64,000 nucleotides of DNA from Trichobilharzia szidati. Its lineage: Eukaryota; Platyhelminthes; Trematoda; Strigeidida; Schistosomatidae. Made by a program: the position numbers and the translations under genes. The notes under the pieces are model-generated. The model had not been told where the DNA came from. It did not search any database and saw nothing but the letters and a program-made list of their open reading frames with translations. This document shows positions 11,335-23,660 of the stretch, in pieces; within the stretch, counting starts at the first letter, position 1; each line of letters begins with the position of its first letter. The stretch spans positions 161,408,199 through 161,472,198 of the forward strand of contig OX235279.1 of assembly GCA_944472155.2 (NCBI GenBank), read 5' to 3'.

Positions 11335-11545
11335 GATTTAGTTGTAGTTTTCTCTGAGCTGGTTGCAAATTCAGTTGCGAAGCTTTCGTTGTCCCTCTAC
11401 ACAACATCTACGGTGCAGGTTTTAGCTTGAAATGGAGAATTAAAATGCATCCATTTCATACTAAAACCTACGCCGAAGATGTTGTGTTGAAGGGGGACAT
11501 TGATAGATTTGCAATTAAATCAGCCAGCTCAGAGAACACCAGAAC
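11335..11545. mobile_element. PLE family 3 termini as an inverted repeat
   Basis: The left arm reads TTTCTCTGAGCTGGTTG...GTCCCTCTACACAACATC, and the right arm reads GATGTTGTGTTGAAGGGGGAC...CAGCCAGCTCAGAGAACA. Each arm is the family 3 PLE terminus also present at 12905-12990 (minus) and 62698-63150. The apex lies near 11435, around an AAATGGAGAATT spacer. It shows two element ends fused back to back. Confidence 0.6.
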
Positions 11546-11589
11546 TAAATTAAAGTCATCCACTTGAGCTATTAATCTTCTCCCTTATT

Positions 11590-12020
11590 TCAAGATTCAA
11601 ACTTTTAATAGCAGTGTCAAAATCAGCGTTTCTATATGGTGTAGAGGCTTGGTGTGGTTTTACACCAAAAGCATTTCCGACATTCTATCACAAATAACTT
11701 CCATAGACAACTACGTTCATTGACTCAAAATATCGATGATCACTAGACTCGTCAGAATGGATGAGCGACACGGAACTGTGGCAACAAACAAACCAAGAAT
11801 CTGCCACCCACCAGACATGAAGATGATATTGTAGATGGACTGGATACTGCATACTGACATCATACGACAAACAGGCTACCTAGCGGAACCCCCATAGGAA
11901 ATGACGAGTGAAGTGAGAAGGAAATGAGCGTTTACGAGACACATTGGAGGCAGGCAAGATGAGAATACAATAAAGAAAGCGAAATGCGTATATCACATCA
12001 GCTGTGGAGATTTTAAAACC
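11590..12020 (+). mobile_element. RTE LINE 3' fragment
   Basis: Plus-strand relic matching the RTE order: RIQTFNSSVKISVSIWC-like (about 11600-11645), a LHVHQQ-like block, NKPRICHPPDMKMIL-W-WTGY at about 11795-11850, then the arginine-rich tail region. The terminal AAGCC/TTCC tail is poorly preserved (TTTTAAAACCG near 12010). Confidence 0.55.
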
Positions 12021-12024
12021 GTTT

Positions 12025-12290
12025 ATGCACGAAAAATGTCTACACAGGTACACTTAAGAGCAAAGAAGCACAAACAGTGTTCAAAGGTAATTCCAAAGAC
12101 CTCTGCAGATTTGATGAAGCTAGAAAATAGATCAGGGATTCTACTACACTCAATGGAAATCGGACACAAAATTGACTTTGGTGATAGGACCAAGGTTCTA
12201 CAGACACGTTTTGGCTGGTATAAAAAGGTTGATGACAGAAGCATTACATGTGTATGTGAATCCTACAGCTTTGAACAGGCATGAGAGTGT
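12025..12290 (+). mobile_element. PLE family 3 endonuclease C-terminal fragment
   Basis: The 82-codon frame 12036-12284 reads VHLRAKKHKQCSK, TSADLMKLENRSGILLHS, MEIGHKIDFGD and TKVLQTRFGWYKKV. This is the pattern after the GIY-YIG strands in PLEs: an arginine/lysine and histidine helix (xRxxEHK-like), then the H-xxxGHxIDF segment. The upstream half of the domain and the reverse transcriptase are absent. It is a truncated relic, not a gene. Confidence 0.6.
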
Positions 12291-12571
12291 GATGTTAGCT
12301 GATGCTTGGCAGCTCCTGATTTATAAATAGCAAATGGATATTTATCACTTATCTATCACAATTCACCCAAATTCCCCGACTGTGTATATTTTCACGGAGA
12401 GGCTAATAAATGATTAACAACTGTTTCCTCGTACACATCCCATTGGATATCACATATACATCTATATTTTTCATATTCAGTTATCTACGACCACAAACTT
12501 TAGTCGAATATGATCACTGAAAAATCTGACGCAAAAGTATGCACTCTTTACGGTGTTTAACAAAAGTAGAC

Positions 12572-12795
12572 TAATATTTGTAACAGGATTTCGCCATTAA
12601 CTCACATGGGTTGGGGAACCATTGAAAACCCGTCACATTGAGTACTTGAGAGCTATAGGTTTCTGACCATCTAATTCGGGACTCTTCGCACTACGCTCCC
12701 ACCGGGTTCAAACCCAAGAGCTTCCGGCTACAAGGTGAGCCCGTAAACCATTTAGCTACTAGGGTATAGTCTAGTTACCAACCAATGAATTTCAA
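12572..12795 (-). repeat. Decayed ribozyme-SINE, minus orientation
   Basis: It follows the minus arm of the 43669 composite in order: TTGGGGAACCATTGAAAACCC, GGGACTCTTCGC, CCCACCGGGTTCAAACCCAAGA (B-box region), CTACAAGGTGAGCCCGTAAACCATTTAGCTAC (A-box region), and CAACTTCAGCCAATTCACG. The hammerhead segment is too degraded to fold. Confidence 0.6.
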
Positions 12796-12889
12796 CTTCA
12801 GCCAATTCACGCACGATTTGATGAGGAAAATCTTTCGTTGAAATACTAATCTTTTTTTATCCATCTGTGTTTCAGTGTGTAGAAATTCT

Positions 12890-13570
12890 CCGTAATAAGA
12901 AAAGAAATGAATCCGATTTAATTGTGCTCTCTGAGCTGGTTGTAGTTTTAATTGTGTTGTCCCCCTTTTATATAACAACCCTTCAGCGCAGGTTCTAGTA
13001 TGAAATGAAATTATTGGAATTCTCCATAAATGATGCTGTAACTGTACCTGCTGACAATAGTTATTGTCGTAGTCGATTTTGAATTTACATCTCTCCTGAT
13101 CAGTTTTGATTGACTTGGGATTCTGACTTTCTTGTCATGTGATTAATTTTTCATCGGGTAGTAAGTTTGGTCTGTAGTACGTAATGTGTGTATTCATCGC
13201 AATCTGAATCATCTAAGTACCAGGCTTTTGAGAATACCTTGAGTGAATTTCTTGTGTTTCCTCCATTTACGATTTCTGCATTATCCCAATTAAATTGGTG
13301 TCCGTAAATATCTAAATGCACCGGTATCATGGATGAATACATATCATACCTTTTCACAGTTAACTTATTTTCTTGGATTCGGATTCGAAGAGGACACCCA
13401 CTTTGGGCAGTGCTTTGTCTATCCAAGTTCATACAGTTTGTTTTATAAATGGTGTTAATCTTACCCTCTTTTTCTAATGGATCTTTAGGTTTGCAAAATA
13501 TCAAATGAAGTGATTGTGTTGGCTTGTGTACTATGTGCATTTCCAATGGCCTTAGTATTCCAACTGTTAT
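12890..13570 (-). mobile_element. PLE family 3: GIY-YIG remnant with 3' terminus
   Basis: The minus frame 13546-13151 encodes LIFCKPKDPLEKEGKINTIYKTNC..C, SGCPLRIRIQENKLTVKRYDM, VHLDIYGHQFNWDNAEIV and NTRNSLKVFSKAWY. This is the Penelope GIY-YIG domain with YxTxC at the first strand, R-IRIQE in the catalytic helix and the H..GHxF-W segment. The second GIY-YIG strand is damaged (DRQSTAQSG). Downstream in minus direction (12990-12905) is the terminus GGGGGACAACACAATT...CCAGCTCAGAG. It is a nonfunctional relic. Confidence 0.75.
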
Positions 13571-14269
13571 TTCAGATATATTCCTAATATGCTGGAAAGT
13601 GAACTATCTTGTGGTCCTTCATGATGGTTTCCAGTTTCTGATGAAATTGTGTGGGTACTTATTCTTCTTGAAGACATTTGGTAGCTATTTCTCTTCCATT
13701 CCTTTCCATTCAGCATAGGAGCATTACATTATATCTAGACTCTTTTCAACATTGTCTGCTCACAGTTTCGTTTTAGATTAATTAAATTAACCAGCTCCTC
13801 AGAGAACATAGCTGAATGAAAATCATCCACCTGAGCAACAACTCATCTCCATTGTCTTCAAAGGAAATGAATATTGAACAGTGATCTAAGATGCATTCTC
13901 TACTTCTGACCCCCTTTCCACCTCCTAAAGTTGTTTTCTATGTTAAATCATTTTTAGAAATTTATGCCGGAAACATTAGAAATGCATTAAGCGATTTAAA
14001 TAATTGCAAAGTAGTGCATCATATTCGTCGCTGTCTTATTCGCCTTCCACTTGTATTAACTTCTTTGTTATTAGTGGGTGGGCGATACAGACAATTGAGA
14101 AGATAATTAATCGAAGTTTTTATGGAAAATTACAGTCATCCTTTGACATTCATTTGTAGAGACGTGTACTCTACTCCTGTCTTCAGGTTTACACTGAGAT
14201 CATTCTGAATTTGAGATATTCAAATTTGAGTGGAAAAAGCCTCAAGTGATATTAGTGAACAGCTTTAGC
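13571..14269. other. Mostly unassigned; short PLE end remnant
   Basis: At about 13795-13860 a stretch (CAGCTCCTCAGAGAACATAG, then TCATCCACCTGAGC) matches the family 3 PLE terminus and its flank at 11530-11575, in plus orientation. The rest, including the 71-codon frame 13891-14106, shows nothing I recognise. Confidence 0.35.
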
Positions 14270-14840
14270 TGTTTGGCTCAAGAAATGCGTTCAGCTGTTC
14301 TGTACTACTTGGCTATTCTGTTTATACCTTCAAGATGTTGTCCATGGTCTGCTCAAAACCTCCATCAATATACATTGCGCATAATTTGTCTTATTCCAAT
14401 TGTTTCAGTCTAGTGAAATATGACCAGTTATAATAGTATTTACTGTTTACCCAGAGTAGTTTTTAAAACATTCTCTACCTGCTGTGAATCATAAGTTTCT
14501 GCTTGACTTGAGAAGAATCATTATCCTTGATAGATGGCAGCTTGTCGCAATACATGAGATGTCCATCCCTCAGTGGTGTCCTTGATTCACAAAATGTACT
14601 CGTGAACTTTTTATAATTGACAATCAACAAAGCGTCGTCGTGTATTACTCGAAGGGGAAAGAGAAGATTGACTCTCGCTTCAGTTGAGACAGAACTGTGT
14701 CACACTATCTGCTGTCAGTCGATTAATGTTATATTCAAAGAAGCAGGACAAGGAGAAAATATCGTGGAATAAACTCCACTGAAAATTCTATACATTATAT
14801 TAAAAATTGTTCAGAATAAAGGTGTTGTTGTTATTCTTAT
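14270..14840 (+). mobile_element. Dispersed repeat Z, uninterrupted copy
   Basis: Continuous counterpart of 5200-6360 without the RTE insertion: ATAGTATTTACTGTTTACC, GATGGCAGCTTGTCGCAATA, GAACTTTTTATAATTGACA, CGTCGTGTATTACTCGAAGG, GGAGAAAATATCGTGGAATA, and CTGAAAATTCTATACATTAT with a terminal CAGAATAAAGGTG. The end is CR1-like. Confidence 0.6.
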
Positions 14841-15539
14841 CTAAACATTTCTCGGAAACGAGATCCTGATGGAATTTGCCCCTCAGTTCGTTAAAACAGC
14901 CTTCACATTGACGCTTTAATAATGACTAGTAGGTGACGTGATTCAAAGACTGTTATGCATTCAAGGTTCAACGGTGGGTTAGCGTCACTCCTGGATAATG
15001 ACAATTTAACTTGGCCTACCTGTTTGAATTTTCAATCCACATCACCTCATGTAGTTGCAGCGGCACCGGTTAGAATGTGTGAATGAAAGAGGTGATTGCT
15101 GCTTGTTTTTGCTGGTTGGATATCTTTAACCACCCCGTCCAAGTCTTCTCTAATGCTCATTCGGTAACTTCTCCACCTCTTCTCACAACATGTCAATTTT
15201 CATCACCCCCTCCAACGTGGACTTTTGTTGCTCTAATGACAATGCATTCTAGACTTTGAGGACGGGAGCATCAGAGTGTGTAAGAGTTGTATTTAGAGGG
15301 ATGAATGAGCATCAGATAGCAATGGAGAAATCTAAGGTCAATCAGGTTTATTTTTCAGTTCAATGAAGTGTTTAATCATAATCGAAATAATGCCACATAT
15401 CAGATTACAGTACAATCTTTCATACTACTGAAATTCATATGTGGATTAATTATTCCAATAATCAGTTAGTTCAATTGAAACTAAATAGCACTATCAAACG
15501 GAAAGCGGTGGACTGTTCATAAGAAAAATAAATCTCATT
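14841..15539. other. Stretch with no recognised gene
   Basis: No motif-bearing frame. GGTTCAACGGTGGGTTAGC near 14970 and CACCGGTTAGAATGTG near 15065 look tRNA-box-like but cannot be assigned. Confidence 0.3.
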
Positions 15540-16600
15540 CTTTTTCTATCTGACTTAATCCGGTGTCCCTTAAGGTGCTGTTACCTCTCCCCTAATTCCT
15601 CTTCTTCCTTTCTTTGTTTTTACATGACTTGCTTTCTTCGAAAGAAATCAACTTTGTTACTAGCGAGCTAGTAATCTAGGCGAGGTTTTGTTAGATATGA
15701 TGACAATCTTAATTTCTGTCCCGTTGCTAGTTACATCCCTACCTGACTGTCTCGAACTGAGTAGCTTTCTCTCCAACATTAGCCAGTGGTCTTAGCTAAG
15801 TAGCGTCACGTTAAATCCCTCTACCTAATGTCGGACAGTTTATTCCACTCACCTTTAGGAGTAAACGTGATCTTAACTAACCCATCAGTTCACATGGTGC
15901 TTGTAGCTTAGAGGTCACTGTTATAGCGAACAAGTCAAGTCAAGTATGAAGTGCTTTGGTATAGTTCTCTCCTCTCGCATTTCTCGGTCATCGCATACAT
16001 TTTTGATTTTTAAGGAAATGTTTCGTCTAACCACCCTCTACTTTGTGAAGTGAAAAAAATCTGAATTTACTCAAAATTCACTCTTTCAATTTGTTAACTC
16101 CCGTATCTTACCTATTATTCTTTATTGTACCCACGCTTTTAGTCTTATCTGTGGTACTCAGAAATGGTCTATGTCTTATTGGGTTGAAGGATATCAAAGA
16201 TTTTTAGTAGGGTAAGTGGTATGCCACTTAGTCAGCTGGTTGCTATCATAATTGACAGACACCTGGACTACCCATGTCAGAAGTGGTCTAAATCCACATT
16301 GTGTGACTCTCATCACCCCCACCATTCACCGGTCTACCTCCTATTTGCCGCATCTCACCAGGTAGGATTAGGAGTCATTTTGAAAGATTATATACTCACT
16401 CGCACAACCAAGTATAAAAACTCAACAATACCCAGTTTGGCTCGCCAACCTACTTTCTCTGTGATATAGATAGTGTTAAGTGTAGAACTTAAATCAGCAT
16501 TTAAAAAAATGGGTCAGTTATCCTCACATATTTGTAATCTCACGCTAACACTCTCTATCCCCATTATCTTATAATTTTGTGTCATACTGCCAATGCAAAT
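15540..16600 (+). mobile_element. CR1-like LINE 3' fragment
   Basis: Decayed copy of the CR1 reverse transcriptase at 58340-60235. GGTGCTGTTACCTCTCCCC (about 15575) corresponds to the GxVLS motif, and GAAATCAACTTTGTTA (about 15645) precedes the YADD position. TCAATTTGTTAACTCCCGTATCTTACCTAT corresponds to the SQFVNSCILPI segment. The frame 16221-16469 keeps SQLVAIIIDRHLDYPCQKWSK and TTKYKNSTIPSLA. Multiple stops and frameshifts. Confidence 0.7.
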
Positions 16601-16639
16601 GTACTTTTTTCTGTTCTCGACTAAATTAGGTGAGGTAAT

Positions 16640-17330
16640 ACTGTACAAAATGCACTACATAATAAGTACTGTTCTGGAATAAGGCAAGTTATTATCTGAA
16701 ATATCCTTGAAATTTTATTACTTTTATTCTGTTGGGTTCCAGGTGGAATGTACGGCTTCATCTGGAGCACATTACCATTACATTTTAGTTCTTTACCTTT
16801 CTTGTTAGCCGCCTGCATGATTGTCCATAAATACTCAGGCGATCTCTCCTCCAATTCACATTGACTTCAGATGAGTGACTGGCTGTCTTGTTTTTAAAAT
16901 CTTGTCTGTAACATCCCCATTATGTCGCTTATTATCTGAAATGATGCTACCCTTAGTGGCTAAGCATAAGATGTTTCTATCCTTATACCGCTTGCATTTA
17001 CAGTGACTGGTGCTTGGTCTTGTTGTTCTTGGTTGTCGAGTAGTCTCACCACCACTGTCTTCACTATTCCTTCAAATGAATTCCTCTCTGTCTGCAATGC
17101 TTAGTTCTTCTCCTGCCACAATGTTGGTAGTGGTTTTCAGCTGTGAATCTTTGAAATTCGTGTAAAATTAGACGCAAATCATCCGCGTGAAGTACAGGAC
17201 TTCTGAAGGACTTCCTGTCGTTTCAGGTGGCATTCCAGATATTCTAGCTCTCCACAGTCTTCTGCATGATACAATCAACCACAATCAACAATCACCTACT
17301 GGTTATTTTAAACAGTCTTATCCTACTCCT
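16640..17330 (-). mobile_element. RTE-type LINE 3' relic
   Basis: The minus frame 16854-16621 gives RSPEYLWTIMQAANKKGKE and LQMKPYIPPGTQQNK. This is the translated form of the RTE tail region (compare LRLRPYSPLGT at 32749-32690). Inward to about 17330 there are only weak counterparts of the RTE C-terminal segments, so that boundary is uncertain. Confidence 0.5.
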
Positions 17331-17409
17331 GTCTTCACTTGCATCAGATGCTTCGCTGAGTTAGCTCTAATAATATTTTGCATTAGAAATCATTCAGACT
17401 CTAGGCTAA

Positions 17410-18960
17410 CTAATTCATACGAAATGAAAAAGAAGCTAAATGAAATTCAATTAGAGAATAATGAAATATGGTCAGTTAGTTAGTTTTGACATAACTAGTC
17501 TGTCATTATACTAATATACCCATGAATATGGCCTTGGATGCAGTTAAAGCAGAACTAACTACTGATCCTGAACTTATTAATAGAACAAAGCTACCTAGTG
17601 AGTAAACTATTTTAGCAAATCAATTATGCTGCATCACGTCTACTATCATTAAAATTCAGGTCAAAATATGTAGAAAAACAGAAGGTGTAGCAATAAGATG
17701 GGTCAGAATATCCTCCCCCGATGGTAGCATTTATCTCTATGGATGATAGCTGGGAAATTGTGGCTCTTATAACATTAAATCACACTTACTTCAAAGATAT
17801 GATGAAGATGTGTTGATATAAAACTTTCACGGTGTTGAAATCAGAACACATCTCCAGTTTCCTCACACACATAACATAAACTCAACAGTAGATGGAATAA
17901 AATTCACATTTGAATCAGAAAAGTGAATAAGGAGAATTAGATATCGTGTTAGACTATAAAATAAAAAAACACAAGAAGAAGGTAAACTGCAAAGCAGAGT
18001 TTATGAAAAGCCAACGCATTCTGCTAACAGATATTTAGACACTTAGTTCATATCTCACTTTTCATTATATGTGAAGGAAGGTGTAGTAGTAACCGAGCGA
18101 TAATAACACAAAGTTGTACATTAAAAAGCCTTAATGATATAAAATCGAAAGAAGAAGAAGAATTTGTGGTGTTAAATAACTAACCATGATTTAAAATTCA
18201 TCAGGAAGATCTAAAGAGGTCAGAAGCAAAATAAAAATGATGGTGAAACTAATAATGATAACATAAGTGCTAAGGAATATAAGGCATTTATGGTTATTTT
18301 GCCATATTCGGAGGGGACATCTGACACTCAAAATGCAGGATTCTTAATATAGCTGGAATTAGGGTGGCTTTCAAACCTAAAAATCCACCCAGACCGGACA
18401 AGCTGTGCAGTTTGAAGGACTCTGTGGGTTAACCCAATTAGACGAAATAATATAATTTACAAAATACCTTTCAATGACTACATAGGTCAAACCAACGCAT
18501 CTGAGGTGGTTAGATTATCAGAACATACGAATGTGACTAGTTGTAGAATGACTGACCCCACGAATAATCGAAAAGCTTTGACAAAACCTCAGAAATATAA
18601 ATGCACGATAAGAAAGAGCAAATTTCTGAAAAGCGGTATTAGTTAGGTAGAGTGGGAGTGAGAGAAGATGATTACTGAATCCTTCTTCGTGCATCGAATC
18701 TACTACACCTAATACGTTCAACAGGAGTGACTCACCACCAGTAAAAGAGATGTGGAAAATATTATGGTTAACAATAAAATCGAGAGATGATGAATTGTGG
18801 AATTAAATAAACGAAAGCTATGGAGGGCTATGTGAGTACTGCGTTATTTATGATCATGAGTAGCAAGAAATTTAGCTCAAAAAGTGGTCAGTAAATACTA
18901 CTGTATAAAACTTTGTGGTTTTATTAGGTAAATTTACTCTTTGGCGGAATAAAGATCCAC
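17410..18960 (+). mobile_element. PLE family 1 relic: reverse transcriptase and GIY-YIG
   Basis: Old but long copy. In order: FDITSL then, after a frameshift, YTNIPMNMALDAVKAEL (17485-17560), the PLE motif A region with its catalytic aspartate position. GIKFTFESEK (17892) and RVYEKPTHSANRYLDT (17998-18045) follow, then AGIRVAFKPKN-like (18360), VNPIRRN, YKIPFNDYIGQTNASEVVRLSEH (18450-18525, GIY-YIG with YIG intact), and ITESFFVHRI (18675). The 3' UTR of the family is also present (GATCATGAGTAGCAAGAAAT near 18850). Stops and shifts throughout make it inactive. Confidence 0.75.
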
Positions 18961-21579
18961 TCTTCCTGACTTAAAAAGACACCTTTGATCTCACTGCGAC
19001 TTCAAATCCACCAATAATATCAATACTGAGCCTTCATCTTGGTTCAAAGCATTTCTGATCACTCTGAACCTGACGCCAGATGGGTGCGCTGGAATAAGAA
19101 GGGCGAATACCTCGTTCCCTGGCTAAGGCACTCCTAACCCTTGCTTGGTTGGATGTGGTCCCGGGTGAAAAGAGAAGACTGAGCGTAAATCAAAGGAATC
19201 AAATAAAAAAATAACCCGTGATAACAAGTTAACTGGTGTAGTTCATTTGGACGGAAAAGACAACACAAGAGAAGATGAGGAGGAAATACCCTCAGACAAT
19301 GGCATTATTTCAGACAGTACTTTCGATAAAATGTGGAATTCTCCTCATATAATTTTACATGAATGTATCTAACTTTCTCTTCGCATAACATAGTAAGAGG
19401 GAAAATGATTAACAGAAGCATTCGCACTGATAATAATAATGTTAATAGAGAATAAGGATGTAAAACTAAAATTGAAAACTAATCGAAATAGTGACAGCGA
19501 AGTAAGTTGTGCCTAACATCCATTTCTCATCATACTGAACGCGTGCTTGACAAATAAGTGTGGTATAGTGGAGTTCATGTACTCAGTCGTCTGAACTTAA
19601 AGTCTTTTATAGTTGCTCCTTGTCCTACTCAGCCTGGTAAGATGCTAGCGGGCAAGTCCTACAAGATGGTGTTTGACAAATTTCTTTCATAAGTTCATGT
19701 GCCTATCTGTAGCAGTAATAATACAAGTTAGTTTAGCAGTAACACTCTGATTCGCCCTCGCGGCAGCTTTTAGTACCTTCTGGAATGCAACAGAGTAGTC
19801 TCTTTTAGGTATCCCAAGAAAGATCACAGGGGGTGAAGCAATAAAAAAGAATGAGTAAAGTGCTGTGAGAATTAACAAACTGTAAAAGCAGAGGTTGAGT
19901 GATATCACATTTAACACCTTCTGTCCACCACAGTATAAGAGAGGCTTAGTCAAGTGGTTATTCAAGAGAATTCACTATATTTGTACAGCTGATGCTATAG
20001 AGGATCAAAATAAAATACTGATGTACACACCTGTTGAAAACGGATGACCTTGGAAATTTTCAAACAGGTATCGAATTTAGTCAGTTATAAAACCTAAATT
20101 CTATTCTGTCCCTATGATAGACATTTTCATTAAATCACTATGCAATCAGGAAGTAGTAGAACTTTAAGACAGAGACTAAACTCGGTCATCCGTAGAACCA
20201 ATTACGCGGCCTGACTTATGATTACTGATAAAGCCAAAAGTATGCTCGACTACAAACTTCAAAAGTGTACAAGTGATTGTGTCACATCCAACACAGTAAA
20301 GGAATCTACGTGTGTGTGGGTGGACACATACATAGGGAGGAGTTATCGAGCTTTGTATGTGAGGGTGGGATAGCATATGCCGAAGTTTTTTTATAAAATA
20401 GATGCCTTTTGCTAAGTCGAAAGACTCAGGTGACAGACTATCAACTTCGTCTATAGACAAACTCCTAATCGATATGAGCTAAAACATTGGTGTCAAAATA
20501 GCTTTTAAGGTTACTTATTAGAAACGGTCAAGAAGGCGCCTATTGAAATACGCTGACGCGATAGCTATTCTTGAACTTAGGCCCCACTCCCACTCCTGTG
20601 TGTATAAAAACAATTTGTTATTACTCTTAGCCTACCTTAGTAACCCCATCTGATTAGATAACCAAACGTAGTGTTTATTATTCTGATTCCTAAATCCTTT
20701 TTGTCACTTTGTGCAGATCAATTGGCACATATTTTTCATACAAATTGACTTAAGGAGTAAATCTGAGGGGGATAAGACTCTTGTTCGAAGTGTACTGCAC
20801 AAATACACCAAATTTTTCCAGATAATCTCCACCTGCTGATACCAGATTTTCTTTACTTAATTTAGTCGGTTAAACAAATATATTTTTCTAGTAATTAGAA
20901 TGATGTTGGAACAGCATGAAAGACACACTTCAAAAAATTTAAGATTCAACTTGGTTTCACCTTCAGTACCATATATGACACAAAGATCTTCAGAATGAAC
21001 CAAGTTCATGTAAATCACGTTTATATTTGAAAGTGAAATTAACCAACTGACTGATATTTCTAGGGATTTAACTCAAGCCTATTTGACCTCAAACACCACT
21101 GACTAATTCCCGATTTATCTTGGCACAACCTCACTGAGAAGTACCTAGCATCGTACTACTTCAGATCCTCAACACGCATTACAATAAAGTCTCGTAAGAA
21201 GAAAGAAGAAAGTAAAAGAAAGAAAGAAAGAACAGTGTATTGAGGAAAATCATCTGCAGTAATTCAAAACACTGGAAGAGGCCACTTAAAGAGAAACTCA
21301 GGTAAGTGACAGAATTCAGTTGTTTTCCGATATTTTCAATTTTGTGCTGACACTCACTATCCTCATTGCCTTATAGTTTTGTGTGACCTATACCAACATT
21401 ATTATCACTATACATTTGTTCATCGTTCTGTTGCTGTTATCACTTTTGACTTAGTGAACCGTGTACTGTATTTTTTCTGTTGTTATTCAGTGAATGAAAT
21501 TCAATATTGTATAAAAATGCTGACAGTTTGACACTAAATGATAAGCGATGTTGTAGGATAAATCAAATTATTATTACCA
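18961..21579. other. Long unassigned stretch
   Basis: No confident element. Minus frames of 92 and 94 codons (19687-19965, 20176-20460) lack family motifs or codon continuity with neighbours. A purine-rich run (AAGAAAGAAAG type) lies at 21195-21230. 21330-21540 has T-rich segments resembling LINE UTR but no tail. 19687-19760 is weakly similar to 2590-2650. Confidence 0.35.
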
Positions 21580-22540
21580 ATCTTATTGTCATGCGGATTA
21601 TGGCACTTTGTTATCCCATTGCTAATAATATATACGTTGTGCTTTGAGATTGGAAAAGTTTGTACTTCTCACTGCATTAACTCAGAACTTTCTTTCTTAA
21701 AAGTCGCGCTCTCAAAAAACAGTCACACAAACGGATTTACTAGCGAATACACGAAAGATAAGCAGTTCCAACTGGTCAGCGATACTCAGCTCCAAAGAAA
21801 AACATATTCATGAATTTGGAATTCAAGTGGTCTTCAGGCCTCAAATATATCGTCAAAAATTAAATTCTGGACATTCAGTACCAATTGAAAAATCCTTCAA
21901 AATCATTTACAAGATTCGATCAGACCCATCAAAGACAGTAAAATTAAGACATCTGGGCATAGCCAAGGCACTAGCCACCCAAGAGCTCAAACCCACGCTA
22001 TGTATCCAAAAGAAATACGTCCAACCCTTATCCCTATCGCGGCCATCATAAACATGTAATTCTTCTAGTAATCACCATCCCATTGACTTTCTTAGACAAA
22101 CTTCCTGTTTGTTTATTCATGTTATTTTAAGTTTTTCTTAATCCTTATTTACGATACCATATTTCCATATCCGAACTTTCTGTCTATTTTGTCATTTTAT
22201 TATTTCTGCATATTTAGTCCCTGATTACATAAACAGTTATTCGTCACATTAGTTATGATCCCGCTAGATCTTTTATCCAAATATCCTGTCTACTTTTGTT
22301 ATTTCTACATTTCCAACCCCTAATTGAGCAATATGTCAATGTTCTCAGTAATTTTGATGATAATTTGTTTGAGTTTAATCTGTCCCCTTGTGTATTATGG
22401 CGTTTTAATTCCTAATTGTAATTTTATTAATTTGACCCTTGATTGGAAATTATTCTGGAACTTTTCCTTGCGTTTATTATAAATTCATAAATGAACATCC
22501 TAGTTGATGACTTCGTCGAAAAGAAAATTTTCTTCACTGC
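21580..22540 (+). mobile_element. PLE family 2 C-terminal fragment and 3' UTR
   Basis: The frame 21827-22051 encodes SGHSVPIEKSFKIIYKIRSDPSKTVKLRHLGIAKALATQELKP-type sequence ending LCIQKKYVQPLSL. This is the conserved C-terminal tail of PLE proteins (compare FKVIYRIQ...LLHIAEAMTIHLLNPELCI at 53060-52960). A long AT-rich UTR follows, ending GTTGATGACTTCGTCGAAAA, AGAAAATTTTCTTC and GCAACTATATTT. The same end is at 43455-43530. It is 5'-truncated and has no GIY-YIG. Confidence 0.7.
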
Positions 22541-23660
22541 AACTATATTTTTTTAAATAAAACCTCTTTGTTAATGTTGAGTTGAAGATTGGGTCTTGGT
22601 GTTCCACCAATCAATTTATATCTTTTTATGACCTTGTCTGAATAATTATTATCAGCTAGAGTTTGTCTCACTTTTATTCCCTCATCTTCAAGTGTGTGTC
22701 TTCCGTTCATATTCGTCGGATTCCACTGAAGAAGCACCTCAATAAGGTTATTTTGTACTGAAAAGGGGAGAAGCTTTGTAATAATTAAGGCACTTTTCAA
22801 CGAATTTATTGGCAAGGTGTACAATCGTATACATATATATCGCTTTTAAGAAATTATATCCGATGAGGGAATTAGGTCAAAGGTGTGAATACGTGAAATA
22901 ATAATAATGGTGTGAAATGCAATTAAAATATTTGTGATTATATATTCTAGAACACCTGATCGACTCCTGTCAGTCTACAAACCCTGACTACGATTTTGAC
23001 ATCATCTATCGAATCCATGCTAACTTGCCGCCTTTCTTCGTTATAAACTTCTATTGACACAGGAAGCCTTGGCAATTCATGACTTTAAGCCAGACCTTTG
23101 TGTCCAATTAAGTATGTACAATCTCTACTTCTGCCTTGGCCGTGGAGGGATAGACATTTATTTATTTATTTTTATTTAGTTATTCTATGTACTTTTCCCT
23201 GATTACTACGATTATTATTAATATTATTATCATTATTATTATTACTATTCTCACTCTGAATTATGGCCACTTGTCCCACATGTCATTCTAAATCTTAAAT
23301 CTTTTTATAATGTTGAATTCTATCTTATCAAGTTTCACACCATGTTATGTAACACTTTATATTAACTTACTAATCCCATAATTACACCTCCTTTTCCAAC
23401 ATCTATACACCTTATGTATTGGTCTATATATTGCATTAATTGTTTGCCACTTTACACGTGATATTTAATTATGATTATAATCACAAATATTTTAATTGCA
23501 TTTCATACTGTTATTATTATTTCATGTATTCACACTTTTGATCTAATTCCCTAACCGTAAATGATTTCTTAATATAAAAACAGCATATATATACGATTGT
23601 ACAGCTTGATAATAGATTCGTTGTTGAGAAGAGTCGCTTCGGTGAATACTGTGTCCTCAA
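22541..23660. mobile_element. PLE copy with inverted terminal regions (copy 1)
   Basis: Three parts. 22824-22543 (minus) encodes a PLE thumb-like segment with ITKLLPFSVQNNLIEVLLQW and VRQTLADNNYSDKVIKRYKL. 22801-22945 is a reverse-complement copy of the PLE 3' terminus that appears in plus at 23475-23622, including TCACAAATATTTTAATTGCA and TACGATTGTACAGCTTG. Between them 22970-23150 (plus) encodes a PLE C-terminus: FDIIYRIHANLPPFLRYKLL, TQEALAIHDFKPDLCVQ, then the ATT-rich UTR. The same order recurs at 40399-41470. Confidence 0.75.

Noticed and set aside
20176..20460. 94-codon minus frame as a host exon
   Set aside because: No family motif, no convincing splice context and no matching codons on either side. 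Left as unassigned.
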